DNA of 52,262 nucleotides from an uncultured Victivallales bacterium (GTDB taxonomy: Bacteria > Verrucomicrobiota > Lentisphaeria > Victivallales > UBA1829): NCBI GenBank assembly GCA_944390735.1, contig CALXRL010000010.1, forward strand, positions 1-52,262, read 5' to 3'. The translations under genes and the position numbers were made by a program. The notes beneath the pieces were generated by a model that saw only the letters and a program-made list of their open reading frames with translations, was not told the origin of the DNA and made no database searches. Below, in pieces: positions 36,894-44,852 of this stretch; position 1 is the stretch's first letter, and each line of letters begins with the position of its first letter.

Positions 36894-37135
36894 TTCCGCT
36901 GACCTTCGGACAATTTTTTTCCGTCTATCTCTCCTTCTGGGTCATCATTCTGGCCTATCTCTGGTTCCGGGACGAACGCAAACGCTCGTCGGTGGACTGG
37001 ACCATCGCCAAGGAGCACCTCTACATCTGCTCCCGCTGCCACCTCTCCTTTCTGGCAAAAGACGACAGCGCCAACATCACCCGCTGTCCGCGCTGCAATG
37101 AAATGTGCTTTCTGAAACGCAAAAAACGGTTCTGA
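36890..37135 (+). CDS. small membrane protein with a zinc ribbon
   Basis: 81 residues. One N-terminal membrane helix (FFSVYLSFWVIILAYLWF) is followed by a cytosolic C-terminal domain with two Cys pairs (CSRC at 47-50 and CPRC about 18 residues later, plus one more Cys), the layout of a zinc ribbon, and a basic tail KRKKRF. Coupled by ATGA overlap to the TonB-position gene, it is part of the same operon. The role is unknown; it could anchor or regulate the complex from the cytosolic side. Confidence 0.75.
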   Translation: MIPLTFGQFFSVYLSFWVIILAYLWFRDERKRSSVDWTIAKEHLYICSRCHLSFLAKDDSANITRCPRCNEMCFLKRKKRF

Positions 37136-37253
37136 TTCCCGTCTTCCTCCGGAAACATTGCCAAAAAATAAGGTGCCTGAAACTTGTTTTCGCATTTTTA
37201 CGCGCTATCTTACCGGATGCAGTTTTACAGAAAAACAGAGGAGAAAGCAGCAG

Positions 37254-38591
37254 ATGGCAAGATTATTCGGCACAGACGGAATCCGCGGCACGGCGAACAC
37301 TTATCCCATCACACCGGAAATTGCCTTGAAGGTCGGCAAAGCGGTCGCCCGGGTCTATGCGAAGGAAAACGGAACGGCGAAAGCCGTGATCGGAAAGGAC
37401 ACGAGACTTTCCGGCTACATGCTGGAAACCGCGCTCACCAGCGGAATGCTCAGCATGGGAATGGACGTTCTGGAAATCGGTCCCATGCCGACGCCTGCTG
37501 TCGCGCATCTGGTCCGCTCCATGGGTGCGGACGTCGGTGTCATGATTACCGCGTCGCACAACCCCTCCGATGACAACGGCATCAAAATCTTCAGCGCCGA
37601 CGGATTCAAACTCCCGGACGAGGTCGAGGACCGCATCGAACAGATCATGAACGAGGAATCCTCCGCCCTGCCCCCGTCGAAAATCGGCAAGGCCTACCGC
37701 ATCGAAGACGCCCGCGGCCGCTATATTGAATTTGCTAAAAGTTCCATCCAGAGCAAAAGCCTCAAGGGAATCAAAGCGGTTCTCGACTGCGCCAACGGCG
37801 CCGCCTATTACATCGCACCGCTGATTCTGAAGGAACTTGGAGTGGAGGTCATTCCCGTCTCCGTTTCGCCGAACGGCACCAACATCAATGAGAACTGCGG
37901 GGCCACGCATCCGGAGCCGATGTGCGAACTGGTGCGGAAACATCAGGCGGATCTCGGAATTTCGCTCGACGGCGACGCCGACCGCGTCATCTTCTCCGAT
38001 GCCAACGGAAACGTGGTCAACGGCGACCGCATCATCGGACTCTGCGCCCTCGACTACAAAGCGGAGGGAAAACTGGCCTCCAATTCCATTGCCGTCACAA
38101 GCATGAGCAACATGGGACTCATCGCGGCCATGAAGGAGGCGGGAATCCATGTCGAAATCACCGCGGTCGGCGACCGCTATGTGATCGAGCGCATGAAAGA
38201 GAAAAAAATCAACCTCGGCGGAGAACAGTCCGGACACCTGATCTTCCTCGACTACGCAACCACAGGAGACGGTATCATCTCCGCGCTTCATGTCCTCAAG
38301 CTCATGAAGGAAAAGAATATGACGCTTGCGGAAATGGCGGCCTTCATGGAGGAGTATCCGCAGCATCTTGTCAGCTTCAAGGTCCGGGAAAAGAAACCCG
38401 TTGCGGAAATACCCGGACTGGCCGGACTCATCTCCGAAGCGGAAAAGGAGTTCGGGGAGACCGGACGGGTCGTCATCCGCTACTCGGGAACGGAAAACAA
38501 AATCCGTGTGCTTGTCGAATCGAAATCCCAGGCTCTGGCAGACAAGTGGATCGAGCGTCTCTGCAATCACATCAAACAGGAGCTCTGCTGA
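37254..38591 (+). CDS. glmM: phosphoglucosamine mutase
   Basis: It converts glucosamine-6-phosphate to glucosamine-1-phosphate on the way to UDP-GlcNAc. The 445-residue product has FGTDGIRG at the start, the phosphoserine loop TASHNPSDDNGIK with S101, the metal-binding loop DGDADRVIF, the sugar-binding GGEQSGH and the C-terminal phosphate-binding RYSGTENKIRV. These are GlmM-specific, since phosphomannomutases differ in the serine loop. AGGAGAAA precedes the ATG at 37254, while the frame runs on upstream. It sits 118 bases after the zinc-ribbon gene and 2 bases before a GlmU-like gene, a natural metabolic pair. Confidence 0.96.
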   Translation: MARLFGTDGIRGTANTYPITPEIALKVGKAVARVYAKENGTAKAVIGKDTRLSGYMLETALTSGMLSMGMDVLEIGPMPTPAVAHLVRSMGADVGVMITASHNPSDDNGIKIFSADGFKLPDEVEDRIEQIMNEESSALPPSKIGKAYRIEDARGRYIEFAKSSIQSKSLKGIKAVLDCANGAAYYIAPLILKELGVEVIPVSVSPNGTNINENCGATHPEPMCELVRKHQADLGISLDGDADRVIFSDANGNVVNGDRIIGLCALDYKAEGKLASNSIAVTSMSNMGLIAAMKEAGIHVEITAVGDRYVIERMKEKKINLGGEQSGHLIFLDYATTGDGIISALHVLKLMKEKNMTLAEMAAFMEEYPQHLVSFKVREKKPVAEIPGLAGLISEAEKEFGETGRVVIRYSGTENKIRVLVESKSQALADKWIERLCNHIKQELC

Positions 38592-38593
38592 AA

Positions 38594-39493
38594 ATGATGA
38601 TCTTCATCTATCAAAACGAAAACCGGGAGACCCTGGCCCCGCTCTGCTGCAGACGTTCGCTTGCGGATCTGAAAATGGCGGGAACCACCGTCAATGACAT
38701 CATCACGACCCGCTGGGAAGCGGCAGTAGCGGATTTTGCCGACAACCGGATCCTCTCCGCTCCTCTCGCCTTCTGGCCCTCGAAAGAACTGCTGGCGGAA
38801 CTGGCGGGACACCGGGAAAACTACATTCTCGTCGATGCGGACCGGAAACCGCTGGCCTGGCTCAACGTCGATCAGTCCATTCCGGAGGGCGCTCCGGAAG
38901 TCCTGGTGGATGAAAAAAGTTTTGTCATCCGCTATCCCTGGCATCTGCTGAAGATTCATGAGGAGCTGCTGGCGGAAATCAGGGAAAACAAAATCGAAGG
39001 AACCGTGCGGGACGGCGTTTTCATTGACGGAACCCTGATTCTCGGCGAAGGCTCCGTCATTCTGCCCGGAGTCTACATTGAAGGGGTCGCGATCATCGGG
39101 AAAAACTGCAAGATCGGACCGAACTGTTACTTCCGCGGATACACGTCGCTGGGGGACAAATGCCATGTGGGACAGGCGGTCGAAGTGAAAAACTCCATCT
39201 TCATGGACAAGGTTGCGGCAGGGCATCTGAGCTATATCGGAGACACCATCGTCTGTTCAAACACCAACTTCGGCGCGGGAACGATCACCTCGAATTTCCG
39301 GCACGACGGCAAGAATCACCGCAGCATCGTCTGCGGCGAACTGATCGACACCGGCCGGCGGAAATTCGGAAGCATCATCGGGGAAAACGTCCACACGGGC
39401 ATTCATACGTCGATCTATCCGGGGCGCAAAATCTGGGCGGATGTCTCCACCCTCCCCGGCGACATCGTCAAATACGACATCGTCAACGACTGA
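38594..39493 (+). CDS. GlmU-like left-handed beta-helix protein
   Basis: 299 residues. The C-terminal half (about 130-280) is a left-handed beta-helix of hexapeptide repeats (GTLILGEGSVILPGVYIEGVAIIGKNCKIGPNC and further turns) like the acyltransferase half of GlmU. The N-terminal part (MIFIYQNENRETLAPLCCRRSLADLK) resembles the short sugar-nucleotidyltransferase-like domain of the GlmU family proteins known in Bacteroidetes. It lacks the full G-x-G-T-R-M pyrophosphorylase signature. It may acetylate or uridylate glucosamine-1-phosphate; the gene directly follows glmM, which supports a part in UDP-GlcNAc synthesis. The start could be either of two adjacent ATG codons (38594 or 38597). Confidence 0.8.
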   Translation: MMIFIYQNENRETLAPLCCRRSLADLKMAGTTVNDIITTRWEAAVADFADNRILSAPLAFWPSKELLAELAGHRENYILVDADRKPLAWLNVDQSIPEGAPEVLVDEKSFVIRYPWHLLKIHEELLAEIRENKIEGTVRDGVFIDGTLILGEGSVILPGVYIEGVAIIGKNCKIGPNCYFRGYTSLGDKCHVGQAVEVKNSIFMDKVAAGHLSYIGDTIVCSNTNFGAGTITSNFRHDGKNHRSIVCGELIDTGRRKFGSIIGENVHTGIHTSIYPGRKIWADVSTLPGDIVKYDIVND

Positions 39494-39519
39494 CCCCCTC
39501 TTTTCCGCCTCCGGCAAAC

Positions 39520-39562
39520 GGAACAACGGCACGGAAAACAACAGGCCGTCACCCGTTGTTCC
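39520..39562. terminator. inverted repeat between convergent genes
   Basis: GGAACAACGG (39520-39529) and CCGTTGTTCC (39553-39562) pair perfectly, with a second internal pairing ACGGC/GCCGT. It covers the gap between the GlmU-like gene and the FAD oxidoreductase gene, with part in the latter's last codons. T-tracts are poor, so termination is uncertain. Confidence 0.4.
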
Positions 39563-40844
39563 GGGAATCCTTTTTCAGACTGATCGACAGCAGGGACGGC
39601 TCGGAGGCAATCCGAAGAGCTCGCAGCTGACAGCCCCGCTTCACACAGAGTCCGGCGGCACGGCCCGCAATCTCTCCAAGCGTCATGATCGTCCGGCTCA
39701 GGCGGCAGCTCGACGAGGCAAGATGCGATACCCCAAGTCCGCGCGAAGCAATCAGCAGATTCTCGCATCCGCGCGGCAGCAGCGACCGGAAAGGAATCCC
39801 ATAACCGCCGCGCAGTTCCCGGCAGCGTCCGTGCGCATGATCATCCAGAGGATGATCGCAGGTTGCCACAATATCCTCATGGAGGAAATTCATTCCGGCC
39901 AGGATGTCGTTTTCATTGGTCACATACTCCGCGGAAAGGCGATAACTCTCCCGAATCCCGATTCGGGGAGCCAGCCCGATCCATTGCAGTTTTTTCCCTT
40001 CGGCAAACGCATCCCAGTGCCAGCAGAGATACGCCAGTTCGCGCGCGGTACGGACTCGTTCCGCATACTCCTCCGGATCCAGATCCGGATCCAGACGGGT
40101 CGTTCCGCAGGGATTCACAAGCAGATCCCCATTCGGCATCGTCACACAGAACTTCGGACGGTGAATGCACAACGGCGGATACTCGGAAACCGCCTCGGCA
40201 TCCGGAGATCCGCCAGGGTCCCCCGGACGCACCCGGTAGCACCAGTTCGCTGCGTTCAGGTCCGACGGATCGGCAGACTCCGGCGCGGAAGGTTCCCCGA
40301 ACGCGGAAGCACTCTCGGCGCCTTTGCTGAACGGACAGCCCGCGGCTCGCGCCAGAACAATATCCCCGGTCGAATCCAGAAAGAACTTCGCGGAAATTTC
40401 CAGCGTTTCAAACGAACTCTGCACAAGAATGGATTCGATTCTGCCGGAACGCACCCGGCACTCCCGAAAGTCCGTGTCACAGAGAACGCGCCGAACTCCA
40501 CATTCCCGGAACTCGCCTTCCACCGAACGCACAAACGCCCACGGCTCAAACGGCAGCGGAGGATTCCGCACCCCCTCCCGGTTCAGCCGGGAAAGAGATC
40601 GAGAATAATCCGCATTCGCTCCGCCCGGCATACGGCGCATGCGCTCGTAAAGGCGACGACAGAGTTCCGAGGTTCCGCACACCGGTTCCCAGTTGTGAAC
40701 CCATGCCGAAACAATCGTTCCGCCGGGAGACGAATCCCGTTCAATCAGCAGGACATCGGCTCCGGTTCGCGCAGCACCGACCGCGGCACCGATTCCGCCG
40801 CTGCCGCCCCCGACCACGCAGATATCACAGGAAATCCGTCTCAT
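39549..40844 (-). CDS. FAD-dependent oxidoreductase (FAD_oxidored type)
   Basis: 431 residues. It begins with a dinucleotide-binding motif VVGGGSGGIGAAVGAARTG followed by an acidic strand end LLIERD, then GGTIVSAWVHNW. FLDSTGDIVLARAAGCPF and IGIRESYRL are hallmarks of the PF12831 family, which is common in PVC and other glycan-degrading bacteria. The substrate is unknown; many members lie near glycosidases. Start at 40844, with GGAGGCGG 10 bases upstream. It follows the SDR gene by 21 bases in one operon behind the promoter at 41617-41645. Confidence 0.85.
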   Translation of the reverse strand: MRRISCDICVVGGGSGGIGAAVGAARTGADVLLIERDSSPGGTIVSAWVHNWEPVCGTSELCRRLYERMRRMPGGANADYSRSLSRLNREGVRNPPLPFEPWAFVRSVEGEFRECGVRRVLCDTDFRECRVRSGRIESILVQSSFETLEISAKFFLDSTGDIVLARAAGCPFSKGAESASAFGEPSAPESADPSDLNAANWCYRVRPGDPGGSPDAEAVSEYPPLCIHRPKFCVTMPNGDLLVNPCGTTRLDPDLDPEEYAERVRTARELAYLCWHWDAFAEGKKLQWIGLAPRIGIRESYRLSAEYVTNENDILAGMNFLHEDIVATCDHPLDDHAHGRCRELRGGYGIPFRSLLPRGCENLLIASRGLGVSHLASSSCRLSRTIMTLGEIAGRAAGLCVKRGCQLRALRIASEPSLLSISLKKDSRNNG

Positions 40845-40865
40845 TGCCGCCCTTGCCGCCTCCGG

Positions 40866-41585
40866 TTACATGGGGGAAATATCCTGAATCATCGGCTGAA
40901 GAGTGAGATCCGGAATCGCCAGATGATCCGGGGTCTCCAGAATCTCCAGAACCAGCTGCCCGAGTTCCTCCGGCGCCGTGCATTTTTCTCTCAGGAGGGG
41001 ATCCTCCGACGCCCCCTGGATATGCGCCGCGGCATTGAATCCGGTCTGTCCCCACGAAGGCGTCAGACAGGTCACGCGCACCCCGAACGGACGCAGCTCC
41101 GTATAGAGTCCATGGGAAAATTTCGCAAGTCCCGCCTTGGCCGCCGTGTAAACGCTCCAGCCGGGCCATGCGTACAGCGCACAGACGCTGGAGATGTTGA
41201 TGATCGTCCCGCGTTTCCGCTCGCTCATGAGCTTTGCGGCACGACGGCAGCCGAGAATCGTCCCGGCAAGATTCCCCTGAATGGTCGAAAGGATCTCCTC
41301 GTCCGTCTGCTCCGCCACCGGAGCAATCCTTCCGCCAAATCCCGCATTGTTAATCAGCACATCCACCGCTCCGGCCGCTTCAAAAACCCGGTCCCAGTCC
41401 GCCGGCGATGCAATGTCCGCACGGAGAAAGCGAACCTTCAGCTGCTCCGCCGCCGTTTTTAATTTACTCTCATTCCGACCCGTGATCAGGACATTCGCTC
41501 CCGCCTTCTTCAAAACCTTCGCAATTCCAAACCCGTAACCGTCCGATCCGCCGGTCACCACAACTGTCGCATCTTTTACATTCAT
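40866..41585 (-). CDS. short-chain dehydrogenase/reductase
   Basis: 239 residues from MNVKDATVVVTGGSDGYGFGI. The nucleotide-binding T-G-G-x3-G-x-G lies at about 10-18, NNAG in VLINNAGFGG at about 80, the catalytic Ser is in NISSV, and Y-x3-K appears as YTAAK near 148-152. This is a classical SDR. The substrate is unknown; a sugar or polyol is plausible. The frame opens 20 codons earlier, but AAGGAGCAG before the ATG at 41583-41585 fixes the start. First gene of a two-gene operon with the FAD oxidoreductase. Confidence 0.92.
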   Translation of the reverse strand: MNVKDATVVVTGGSDGYGFGIAKVLKKAGANVLITGRNESKLKTAAEQLKVRFLRADIASPADWDRVFEAAGAVDVLINNAGFGGRIAPVAEQTDEEILSTIQGNLAGTILGCRRAAKLMSERKRGTIINISSVCALYAWPGWSVYTAAKAGLAKFSHGLYTELRPFGVRVTCLTPSWGQTGFNAAAHIQGASEDPLLREKCTAPEELGQLVLEILETPDHLAIPDLTLQPMIQDISPM

Positions 41586-41616
41586 TTCACTGCTCCTTTT
41601 TTCGATTGGCAGAATC

Positions 41617-41645
41617 ACTATATCATATATGAAACAATATTTCAA
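41617..41645 (-). promoter_or_regulatory. promoter of the SDR/FAD oxidoreductase operon
   Basis: Minus strand TTGAAA (41640-41645), 17 bases, TATAGT (41617-41622). The spacer contains a 10-bp palindrome TCATATATGA (41623-41632), and the -35 lies within TGAAA-N5-TTTCA (41630-41644). Both are operator candidates. Confidence 0.65.
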
Positions 41646-41749
41646 ATATAAAACTTAAAAAATTTTTCCCTAAAAAAACACACTCGGGCAATTTCCCGGC
41701 ACACATCCCGTCTCCCGGAAGAGGAATCGTTCTTTTTCGCAAAGCAGCC

Positions 41750-41777
41750 TTGACTTTTGTTTATTCAATGTTATATT
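41750..41777 (+). promoter_or_regulatory. promoter of the glycerophosphodiester/glp operon
   Basis: TTGACT (41750-41755), 16 bases, TATATT (41772-41777). It would start transcription before the truncated HAD gene and carry through the five genes after it. Confidence 0.65.
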
Positions 41778-41800
41778 TTACTAAACTTTTTAATAAACAA
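41757..41800. promoter_or_regulatory. 9-bp inverted repeat around the glp-operon -10
   Basis: TTGTTTATT (41757-41765) and AATAAACAA (41792-41800) are exact complements, 26 bases apart, bracketing the -10 and the start of transcription. Repressor operators often lie this way. The XRE-cupin regulator encoded at the end of the operon is a candidate ligand. Confidence 0.45.
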
Positions 41801-41814
41801 GAAAGCGGAATTTC

Positions 41815-42087
41815 ATGTTTCTCCTGGAGAAAATTCAACGGATCTTCCTGGATATGGATGGCATGATCGATCAAGGCATCCGACGTTTTCCCGCGACACA
41901 TCCGTTTCCGGATTTTTTGAAGACAGGAAAAACGGGATCTCCATTTCTATCCGGCAACGCCTCGCAGAGCATCCCGGAACAGGTTGAAAATCTGCGGCAG
42001 TCCGATCCGGCACTTCCCCGTCTTTCACGCTCTGAGATGGACCTGAATTCGCAGGATATTTCAGAAAGCCGGATTCGAATGGAATGA
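41815..42087 (+). pseudogene. N-terminal remnant of a HAD-IIA (NagD-type) phosphatase
   Basis: A 90-codon frame that starts like a complete HAD-IIA phosphatase. RIFLDMDG at 9-16 holds the nucleophile motif (second Asp kept), IRRFPATHPFPDFLKTG matches the early cap-linker helix, and SPFLSGNASQSIPEQVENLRQ matches motif II (normally F-L-T-N-N-x-S). The frame ends about where the cap domain (usually residues 80-180) should begin, and no other frame continues it before the next gene at 42116. Full members have about 260-280 residues. It is therefore a truncated, probably inactive gene, though expression of the short peptide cannot be excluded. Intact relatives act on glycerol- or sugar-phosphates, which fits the operon. 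Confidence 0.65.
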
Positions 42088-42115
42088 AAAACAACAGTGA
42101 AAAACGGAGGTTTTT

Positions 42116-43585
42116 ATGACATATGACGTCGCAATTATCGGCGCCGGAGTGACGGGAGCCTCGAGTGCATGGCATCTCTCCCGCTATCAGCTGAAAGCGG
42201 TTCTGCTGGAACGCTGGGCGGATGTCTGCTTCGGAGTTTCCAAGGCGAATTCCGGGATCATCCACGGCGGATTCCATCATCCGGTCTCGACGCTGAAGGC
42301 CAGGCTGGAGATCCGGGGCAACCTGATGTTCGAACGTCTTCAGCATGAACTGGGATTTCCGTTCAAGCGGACCGGCATTCTTGTGGTCGCGTTCTCGGAA
42401 GAAGAGATGAGCACCGTCCACAAACTCTATGAACAGGGAATCCGCAACGGGGTCCGCGATCTGGAAATGTGCGGCAGAGACCGCCTGCTGCAGCTGGAAG
42501 AAAAACTGAATCCGGAAGTGGTCGGCGGATTCTTCGCGCCCGGAGGAGGAACCATTGAACCGTATCGCTATGTGTTCAGCCTCGTCGAAGCCGCGCGCCG
42601 GAACGATGTCGATCTGAAATGCAATTTCGAGGTAGCGGGCGCCGATCGTCAGGAGAATACCTGGCTTATCCGGTCCGCAAACGGAGAAGAGGTTCGAGCC
42701 CGTTACGTTGTCAACGCCGCCGGACTCTTCGCCGACCGCGTCTCACGGATTTTCGGAGCGGAAGAGTTCACCATCCATCCGAGGAAGGGGGAGGAGTATC
42801 TGCTGGACCGCAACAGTCCGGCTCGTCCGCAGCGAGTCATTTTTCCGGTTCCGACCGAACACTCCAAAGGCGTCCTGGTCATTCCGACAGCGGAAGGAAC
42901 CACCATGATCGGCCCGACCGCGGATCCGGTCGAAAACAAGCTCGACACCACCACAAGCGCCGACAACATGAAACGGATTCTTGCCCATGTCCGGAACATG
43001 GTCAACGGGATCTCCCCCCGCGACCTGATCACCTCGTTTGCCGGACTTCGTCCTGTCATGGACAACGAAGATTTTTACATTGCCCTCTCCGAAAAAGCTC
43101 CGGATTTCGTGCAGGCCGCCGGAATTCAATCTCCGGGACTGACCGCATCTCCGGCCATCGGAGAATATGTCAAGGAACTCCTGAAAAGCGCCGGTCTGCC
43201 CCTGCTGGAGAAAGTGCATATTGTCTCGGAACTCGCTCCCCGGCATGAGATCCGTCATGAACCGATCGAAGAGATGGAACGTCTTCACCGGGAGGATCCC
43301 GCCTGGACACACATCATCTGCCGCTGTGAAAAGATCTCCGAAGCGGAGATCGTTGAAGCCGTACGCAAGGGACACACAACTCTCGACGGAGTCAAATTCT
43401 ATACCCGCGCCGGAATGGGACGCTGTCAGGGAGGGTTCTGCTCGGCGAAGATCATGAAGATCATCAGCAGGGAGACCGGAATTCCAATGGAGAAGCTGAC
43501 GAAGAAAGGCGGAAAAAGCCGTCTTGCCGTCGGCCGTCTCGGCGATCTGAAGGTCGAAACGAACCAGAAAACCAGCGAGGCTTGA
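42116..43585 (+). CDS. FAD-dependent glycerol-3-phosphate dehydrogenase-like protein with BFD domain
   Basis: 489 residues. A DAO-type FAD-binding domain carries VAIIGAGVTGASSAWHLSRY at 5-24 and, later, SGIIHGGFHHP and FAGLRPVMDN. A C-terminal BFD-like domain (about 398-450) carries the [2Fe-2S] ligands C-x-C (ICRCEK) and C-x4-C (CQGGFC). The arrangement corresponds to the GlpA type used by anaerobes and Firmicutes, where it works together with an FAD/NAD oxidoreductase and a DUF1667 protein, exactly the next two genes. It should oxidise glycerol-3-phosphate to dihydroxyacetone phosphate. The ATG at 42116 follows an AACGGAGG site. Confidence 0.88.
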   Translation: MTYDVAIIGAGVTGASSAWHLSRYQLKAVLLERWADVCFGVSKANSGIIHGGFHHPVSTLKARLEIRGNLMFERLQHELGFPFKRTGILVVAFSEEEMSTVHKLYEQGIRNGVRDLEMCGRDRLLQLEEKLNPEVVGGFFAPGGGTIEPYRYVFSLVEAARRNDVDLKCNFEVAGADRQENTWLIRSANGEEVRARYVVNAAGLFADRVSRIFGAEEFTIHPRKGEEYLLDRNSPARPQRVIFPVPTEHSKGVLVIPTAEGTTMIGPTADPVENKLDTTTSADNMKRILAHVRNMVNGISPRDLITSFAGLRPVMDNEDFYIALSEKAPDFVQAAGIQSPGLTASPAIGEYVKELLKSAGLPLLEKVHIVSELAPRHEIRHEPIEEMERLHREDPAWTHIICRCEKISEAEIVEAVRKGHTTLDGVKFYTRAGMGRCQGGFCSAKIMKIISRETGIPMEKLTKKGGKSRLAVGRLGDLKVETNQKTSEA

Positions 43586-43586
43586 C

Positions 43587-44852
43587 ATGATACAGGAAGA
43601 AACGTTTGATGTTACCGTCATCGGAGCCGGCGCAGCCGGACTCGCGGCCGCGGCGGTCACGGCTGCGGCGGGGAAAACCACCATCGTCATCGACCGCGAG
43701 GACCGTCCCGGAGGGATCCTCCGCCAGTGCATCCACAACGGATTCGGACTCCGCTATTTCAAAGAGGAGCTGACCGGTCCGGAATACGCGGAACAGGCAG
43801 CGGAAAAAGCCGAAAAAGCCGGAGCGAACCTGCGGCTCGGCGCCACGGTCCTCGACATGAAAAAGGAACCGGATGGAACACTTCTGCTGCTTGTGCTCTC
43901 CCCCGGGGACGGAGTCCGGAAAATCCGTTCGCTCGCGGTGATCCTTGCCATGGGGTGCCGGGAACGGAACCGCGGAAATCTTGCCATTCCGGGGAGCCGT
44001 CCCGCAGGAGTTTTCACGGCGGGAGCGGCTCAGAAACTCCTGAACATGGAAGGAATTCTGCCGGGAAAAAAGGCGGTCATCGTCGGATCAGGCGATATCG
44101 GACTGATCATGGCGCGCCGTCTGCGCTGGTCGGGAATCAAAGTGGAGGCGGTGGTCGAGATCATGCCGTACCCAGCGGGACTGACCCGCAATATCGTCCA
44201 GTGCCTGAACGATTTCGGTATTCCGCTTTACCTCGAACACTCCGTGGTCAATATTCTGGGGCGCGAACGGGTCGAAGGGGTCGAAGTCGCGCCGCTCAAA
44301 GACGGAATCCCGCAGACGGAACGCAAATTCCATATCGACTGTGACACGGTGCTGTTCTCCGTCGGACTGATTCCCGAAAACGAGCTCTCCTCCAGCGTCG
44401 GAGTCGCCTTGAATCCCTCGACAGGAGGTCCGCTGGTCGATTCCGGTTATGAAACGGGCGTCCCCGGAATTTTCGCCGCTGGAAACGTCCTGCACGTTCA
44501 TGATCTTGTGGATTTCGTCTCCGAGGAGGCGGAACATGCGGCGCAAATGGTCATCCGCCGCCTGAACGGAGAGACCGCTCCGGGCGGAACGTTTCCCGTC
44601 AAGGTGGAATCAAACCTGAAATACGTGGTACCGAACCGCTGCCGGAATGGACAGGATACCCGCTTTGCCTTCCGTTCCCTGATCGTGACAAACGACGCGG
44701 AACTGGAAGCGGAACAGAATGGGAAAATCATCTGGAAACGCCATTACAACTACATCCGTCCGGCGGAAATGATCATCGTCGATCTGAAAGCGGAACAGCT
44801 GAAGGAGGAAGGCGAACTCACATTCCGCTTGAAAAAAGGAGAAAAGATATGA
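43587..44852 (+). CDS. FAD/NAD(P)-binding oxidoreductase, partner of the GlpA-like protein
   Basis: 421 residues. The N-terminal FAD motif VIGAGAAGLAAAAVTAAAG lies at about 11-29, followed by DRPGGILRQCIHNGFGL; an internal NAD motif is VIVGSGDIGLIMARRL and a C-terminal FAD-binding motif is GIFAAGNVLHVHDLVD. These proteins resemble the A subunit of opine oxidases and the second subunit of the anaerobic-type glycerol-3-phosphate dehydrogenase set. Probably moves electrons from the GlpA-like flavoprotein to NAD+ or another carrier. One base after the previous stop, and its TGA overlaps the next ATG (ATGA). Confidence 0.85.
   Translation: MIQEETFDVTVIGAGAAGLAAAAVTAAAGKTTIVIDREDRPGGILRQCIHNGFGLRYFKEELTGPEYAEQAAEKAEKAGANLRLGATVLDMKKEPDGTLLLLVLSPGDGVRKIRSLAVILAMGCRERNRGNLAIPGSRPAGVFTAGAAQKLLNMEGILPGKKAVIVGSGDIGLIMARRLRWSGIKVEAVVEIMPYPAGLTRNIVQCLNDFGIPLYLEHSVVNILGRERVEGVEVAPLKDGIPQTERKFHIDCDTVLFSVGLIPENELSSSVGVALNPSTGGPLVDSGYETGVPGIFAAGNVLHVHDLVDFVSEEAEHAAQMVIRRLNGETAPGGTFPVKVESNLKYVVPNRCRNGQDTRFAFRSLIVTNDAELEAEQNGKIIWKRHYNYIRPAEMIIVDLKAEQLKEEGELTFRLKKGEKI

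Noticed and set aside
37136..37253. glmS-type ribozyme or riboswitch before glmM
   Set aside because: The gap of about 118 bases shows no conserved core or strong hairpin set; only weak promoter-like sequences are seen.
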